64,000 bases of DNA from Lachnoclostridium sp. An196 (lineage in GTDB: Bacteria > Bacillota > Clostridia > Lachnospirales > Lachnospiraceae), in assembly GCF_002160135.1 (NCBI RefSeq), contig NZ_NFJZ01000001.1, forward strand, positions 124,001 through 188,000, given 5' to 3'. The notes below the pieces were generated by a model that was not told the DNA's origin, did no database searches, and saw nothing but the letters and a program-made list of their open reading frames with translations. Made by a program: the position numbers and the translations under genes. Shown here piece after piece: positions 60,833-64,000 of the stretch (the first letter of the stretch is position 1; each line of letters begins with the position of its first letter).

Positions 60833-62701
60833 ATGAGAAAAGATGTATTAAAACGAATATTAGGATACATGCTGAAATATTACAAAGGCTCCTGCCTGGC
60901 TGTGATCGTATGCGTGCTGGGATCGGCCCTGTGCACGCTGCAGGGGACTTTGTTCATGCAGAGTCTGATCGACGATTATATTTTGCCGATGACGGTGGCG
61001 GATGCTCCGGATTTCAGCGGCCTGGCCGCGGCGCTGATAAGACTGGCAGCGGTCTTTGTTATAGGAATTATATGCGCGTATGGATATAACCGGATCATGG
61101 TAAACGTGAGCCAGGGAACCATGAGAAGGCTGAGGATGGAGCTGTTTACACATATGGAGGCTCTTCCGATCCGCTACTTTGATTCGCATGCCCATGGCGA
61201 TATCATGTCGGTCTATACCAACGATGTGGATACGCTGAGACAGCTGATCAGCCAGAGTATTCCGCAGACGTTGAATTCCATGGTGACGCTGGTGACTACG
61301 TTTGTGAGCATGCTGGTGTTGGATATTCCGCTGACGGTTCTTTCCGTGCTGATGGTGTGTGTGATGCTGTTTACCACCTCCAGGCTGGGCAGCCGTTCCG
61401 GCAAGTATTTCAGCCGTCAGCAGAAAGACCTGGGACGGGTAAACGGATATATTGAAGAGATGATGGAAGGTCAGAAGGTCGTCAAGGTATTCTGCCATGA
61501 GGAGAAAACATTTGAAGAGTTCCAGAAGCTTAACCAGGAGCTTCGGGTGAGTGTGGAGAACGCGAACAAATACGCCAATATCATGATGCCTGTGAATGCC
61601 AATATCGGTAATATCAGCTATGTGCTCTGCGCAGTGATCGGAGCGCTTTTAGCTCTCGGAGGATTCGGGGGGCTGACGCTTGGCACGCTGGTTTCTTTCC
61701 TGACGCTGAATAAAAACTTTACCCAGCCGGTGACTCAGATCAGTCAGCAGATGAACAATATCATCATGGCCATGGCGGGCGCTTCCCGTGTGTTCAAGCT
61801 GATGGACGAGACGCCGGAGACCGACGACGGTTATGTGGAATTGGTCAATGCGAAAGAAAACCCGGACGGCACTCTGACAGAGAGCGCGGAACGGACCGGT
61901 ATCTGGGCCTGGAAACATCCGCACCGGGCAGACGGGACGGTTACTTATCAGAGACAGGAAGGTCATGTGACTTTTGACGATGTGGATTTCGGATATACGG
62001 ACGACAAGATTGTGCTGCATAACATTACGATGGATGCCAAACCGGGTCAGAAGATTGCTTTCGTAGGAAGTACCGGCGCCGGCAAGACGACGATCACGAA
62101 TCTGATTAACCGATTTTATGATATTCAGGACGGCAAGATCCGGTATGACGGTATCAATATCAACAAGATCAAGAAGGGCGATCTGCGCCGTTCCCTGGGT
62201 ATGGTGCTTCAGGATACCCATCTGTTTACCGGAACGGTCATGGACAATATCCGGTACGGAAAACTGGACGCCACTGATGAAGAGTGTATTGCGGCGGCAA
62301 AACTGGCCAATGCGGACGGATTTATCCGCCGCCTGCCGGACGGTTATCAGACGATGCTGACCGGAGACGGTTCAAACCTGAGTCAGGGGCAGAGACAGCT
62401 TCTGGCCATCGCCAGAGCGGCAGTGGCGGATCCGCCTGCACTGATTTTGGACGAGGCCACATCTTCCATAGATACCAGGACAGAGACGCTGGTACAGGAA
62501 GGCATGGACCGTCTGATGAAAGGCAGAACTACATTTGTGATCGCCCACAGACTTTCTACGGTGCGGAACGCGGACTGCATCATGGTGCTGGAACAGGGAC
62601 GGATCATAGAGAGAGGGACTCACGATCAGCTGATCGAGGCAAAAGGCCGTTATTATCAGCTGTATACGGGCCATGCTCCGGAGGAAAAAAAGGGCGCCTG
62701 A
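60833..62701 (+). CDS. ABC exporter half, catalytic nucleotide site
   Basis: 622 residues. Six-helix membrane domain with a longer linker (residues about 330-390), then ATPase with Walker A GSTGAGKTT, signature LSQGQRQLLAIARA, full Walker B LILDEATSS and switch His in FVIAHRLSTV. Complements the degenerate partner upstream. ATG 60833 (GGAAGGGTG) is preferred over GTG 60824. Forms the MarR-ABC-ABC operon. Confidence 0.93.
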   Translation: MRKDVLKRILGYMLKYYKGSCLAVIVCVLGSALCTLQGTLFMQSLIDDYILPMTVADAPDFSGLAAALIRLAAVFVIGIICAYGYNRIMVNVSQGTMRRLRMELFTHMEALPIRYFDSHAHGDIMSVYTNDVDTLRQLISQSIPQTLNSMVTLVTTFVSMLVLDIPLTVLSVLMVCVMLFTTSRLGSRSGKYFSRQQKDLGRVNGYIEEMMEGQKVVKVFCHEEKTFEEFQKLNQELRVSVENANKYANIMMPVNANIGNISYVLCAVIGALLALGGFGGLTLGTLVSFLTLNKNFTQPVTQISQQMNNIIMAMAGASRVFKLMDETPETDDGYVELVNAKENPDGTLTESAERTGIWAWKHPHRADGTVTYQRQEGHVTFDDVDFGYTDDKIVLHNITMDAKPGQKIAFVGSTGAGKTTITNLINRFYDIQDGKIRYDGININKIKKGDLRRSLGMVLQDTHLFTGTVMDNIRYGKLDATDEECIAAAKLANADGFIRRLPDGYQTMLTGDGSNLSQGQRQLLAIARAAVADPPALILDEATSSIDTRTETLVQEGMDRLMKGRTTFVIAHRLSTVRNADCIMVLEQGRIIERGTHDQLIEAKGRYYQLYTGHAPEEKKGA

Positions 62702-62706
62702 AAATT

Positions 62707-62735
62707 TTGCAAATATGTGCGGACAATGATATAAT
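62707..62735 (+). promoter_or_regulatory. Promoter of the DUF1653 gene
   Basis: TTGCAA (62707-62712), 17-bp spacer, TATAAT (62730-62735). A stem CCGGAATGTGCC/GGCACATCCGG (about 62754-62780) and GGGAGGAG follow before ATG 62825. Confidence 0.75.
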
Positions 62736-62824
62736 GGACAGGAAGTGCAGAACCGGAATGTGCCTTTCGGCACATCCGGTGATTGCCGCGCGGGGTTCCG
62801 CCCGGCCGGGAGGAGTGAATCAGT

Positions 62825-63382
62825 ATGCGTGAAGTCAGACAAGGACAGTTTTACCGACATTTTAGGAACCGCCTGTATCAGATTGTGGCGGTAGCAGAAC
62901 ATTCCGAGACAGGAGAACAGATGGTGGTCTATCAGGCGCTGTATGGAGATTACCGGGTGTATGTGCGCCCTTATGAGATGTTCGTCAGCGAAGTGGATCA
63001 TGAAAAATATCCGGATGTCTCCCAGAAATACCGTTTTGAACTGGTAGAATTTACGCGGAAAGAGGACGGACAGGAGAACAGACAGGAGACGGCGCGGGAA
63101 GATCCTGCGGAAGAGGAAGTACAGAAAAAACAGCCGGTTCCGCGGACGGACGAGATGAACCAGGTAGATCCGGTACTGCTGGAATTCCTGGACGCGGACA
63201 CGCTGGAAGAGAAGATGCATATTCTGGCATACAACCGGAACAGGATGACGGAAGGGCTGTTGAACAGTATCGCCATCTCCCTGGATCTGGTGGTGGAGAA
63301 AAAAGGCATACAGGCGCAGTACGACGAGATCATGAACTGTCTCGGCACGATGGAACGGTTTGAGTGCAATCGTATGCGCTAG
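62825..63382 (+). CDS. DUF1653 domain protein with C-terminal extension
   Basis: 185 residues. Residues 1-70 match DUF1653 (VRQGQFYRHFRNRLYQIVAVA, LYGDYRVYVRPYEMF). The rest is an acidic, Glu/Gln-rich linker and a helical C-terminal domain (DPVLLEFLDADTLEEKMHIL) with no known family. DUF1653 often occurs alone as a short protein; the extension is less usual. Function unknown. Confidence 0.82.
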   Translation: MREVRQGQFYRHFRNRLYQIVAVAEHSETGEQMVVYQALYGDYRVYVRPYEMFVSEVDHEKYPDVSQKYRFELVEFTRKEDGQENRQETAREDPAEEEVQKKQPVPRTDEMNQVDPVLLEFLDADTLEEKMHILAYNRNRMTEGLLNSIAISLDLVVEKKGIQAQYDEIMNCLGTMERFECNRMR

Positions 63383-63407
63383 AAAAGAAAAAGAGAGGTT
63401 GGAGAAA

Positions 63408-64000
63408 ATGGAAGAAAAATCCTGTAAAAGCGGGTGCAGCCGCGAAAGCTGCGAGGGCTGTGAACATGCGTCGGCGGAAGGAAAGACGAACAGCTTCCTG
63501 GCAAAATTAAACGAACAGTCGAAGATCGGACATGTGATCGGCGTCGTCAGCGGAAAAGGAGGCGTAGGAAAGTCCATGGTTACAGCGTCCCTGGCCAATC
63601 AGATGGCAAAGGAAGGATACCGTGTAGGGATCCTGGATGCGGACATTACAGGACCTTCAATTCCAAAGATGTATGGAATCCATGGACCGGCCGAGATGTG
63701 GGGGGAGAACAATATTCTGCCTGTGTCTACGGAGAATGACATCGAAGTGATGTCAATTAATCTGCTGCTTCCGGATGAAGAGTCTCCCGTGATATGGAGA
63801 GGCCCGATCCTGGCCAATATGGTGAAACAGTTCTGGAGTGACGTGGTCTGGGGAGAACTGGACTATCTGTTCGTAGATATGCCGCCGGGAACCGGTGATG
63901 TGCCGCTTACGGTATTCCAGTCCATTCCGGTGGACGGGATCGTAGTGGTGACGTCTCCGCAGGAACTGGTGCGGCTGATCGTGAAGAAAGCGCTCCATAT
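63408..64000 (+). CDS. Mrp/NBP35-type ATP-binding protein, 3' truncated by window end
   Basis: 197 codons to the window edge with no stop. N-terminal Cys-rich start (CKSGCSRESCEGCEHA), which can bind an iron-sulfur cluster, then the deviant Walker A VVSGKGGVGKSMV, and DMPPGTGDVPLTV. Iron-sulfur cluster carrier/assembly ATPase (ApbC/Mrp family). GAGAGGTTGGAGAAA precedes ATG 63408. C-terminal CxxC, usual in this family, lies outside the window. Confidence 0.9.
   Translation, partial: MEEKSCKSGCSRESCEGCEHASAEGKTNSFLAKLNEQSKIGHVIGVVSGKGGVGKSMVTASLANQMAKEGYRVGILDADITGPSIPKMYGIHGPAEMWGENNILPVSTENDIEVMSINLLLPDEESPVIWRGPILANMVKQFWSDVVWGELDYLFVDMPPGTGDVPLTVFQSIPVDGIVVVTSPQELVRLIVKKALH

Noticed and set aside
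1-64000. CRISPR arrays, tRNA or rRNA genes, insertion sequences with intact transposases
   Set aside because: Looked for regularly spaced repeats, the TTCGAATCC-type T-arm, and transposase frames; none seen in the window.

Overview
The window looks like one contig stretch from a spore-forming, anaerobic, Gram-positive gut-type Clostridia, most likely Lachnospiraceae (inference from gene content, not from a marker tree). Supporting signs are an alpha/beta-type small acid-soluble spore protein behind a sigma-G-like promoter, a T-box leader on tyrS, a GlnN-type glutamine synthetase, DUF4364, a zinc-type L31, a DUF4445 corrinoid-activator relative, a ferredoxin-tailed aldo/keto reductase, and the gene order tig-clpP-clpX-lon-ysxC. 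Most genes are moderately GC-rich; several accessory segments are clearly more AT-rich.

Layout. 1-6.6 kb: 5'-truncated hybrid sensor kinase, a MoxR/VWA pair on the minus strand, and a DUF4445 protein. 6.65-7.2 kb: AT-rich spacer with a consensus leftward promoter and a leftward terminator but no intact gene. 7.2-11.4 kb: metabolic genes (aldo/keto reductase, deoD, an atypical shikimate-kinase-like protein, class I glutamine amidotransferase, M19 dipeptidase). 11.4-14.2 kb: T-box, tyrS, rlmCD. 14.2-18.6 kb: decayed mobile island at the 3' end of rlmCD, holding a broken replication initiator, an AT-rich Ser/Thr protein kinase, a Fic protein with its own inverted repeats, an HNH remnant and an XRE regulator. 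18.6-19.3 kb: truncated, nonsense-mutated aminomethyltransferase pseudogene. 19.4-26.1 kb: mixed genes (CMD protein, DUF368, HD-GYP response regulator overlapping an alpha-amylase, XRE, CYTH, DJ-1/PfpI, SASP). 26.3-45.8 kb: housekeeping core (tig, clpP, clpX, lon, ysxC, rho, rpmE, prmC, prfA, glmM, an NTP transferase, hisC, a lipid kinase). 45.9-48.6 kb: glnN behind an attenuator-like leader, and rpiB. 48.6-49.4 kb: gene-poor, hairpin-rich region with a consensus promoter and a candidate structured RNA. 49.4-55.5 kb: an amino-sugar-type PTS catabolic cluster (nanE, RpiR, Gfo/Idh dehydrogenase, mannitol-family IICB, HAD phosphatase, IIA, ROK kinase) with two TGAAA-N4-TTTCA operators around the nanE promoter. 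55.5-62.7 kb: split chromate transporter between two LysR regulators, then MarR plus a heterodimeric ABC exporter. 62.7-64 kb: DUF1653 protein and the start of an Mrp/NBP35 ATPase cut by the window end.

The points most worth following up are the two promoter-plus-terminator units without ordinary genes (about 6.65-7.1 kb leftward and 49.0-49.23 kb rightward), the Ser/Thr kinase and Fic cargo in the rlmCD island, the PTS/NanE cluster that lacks a sialate lyase, and the shikimate-kinase-like protein next to deoD that lacks a key substrate arginine. All functional names come from reading motifs and recalled family features; no database search was run.
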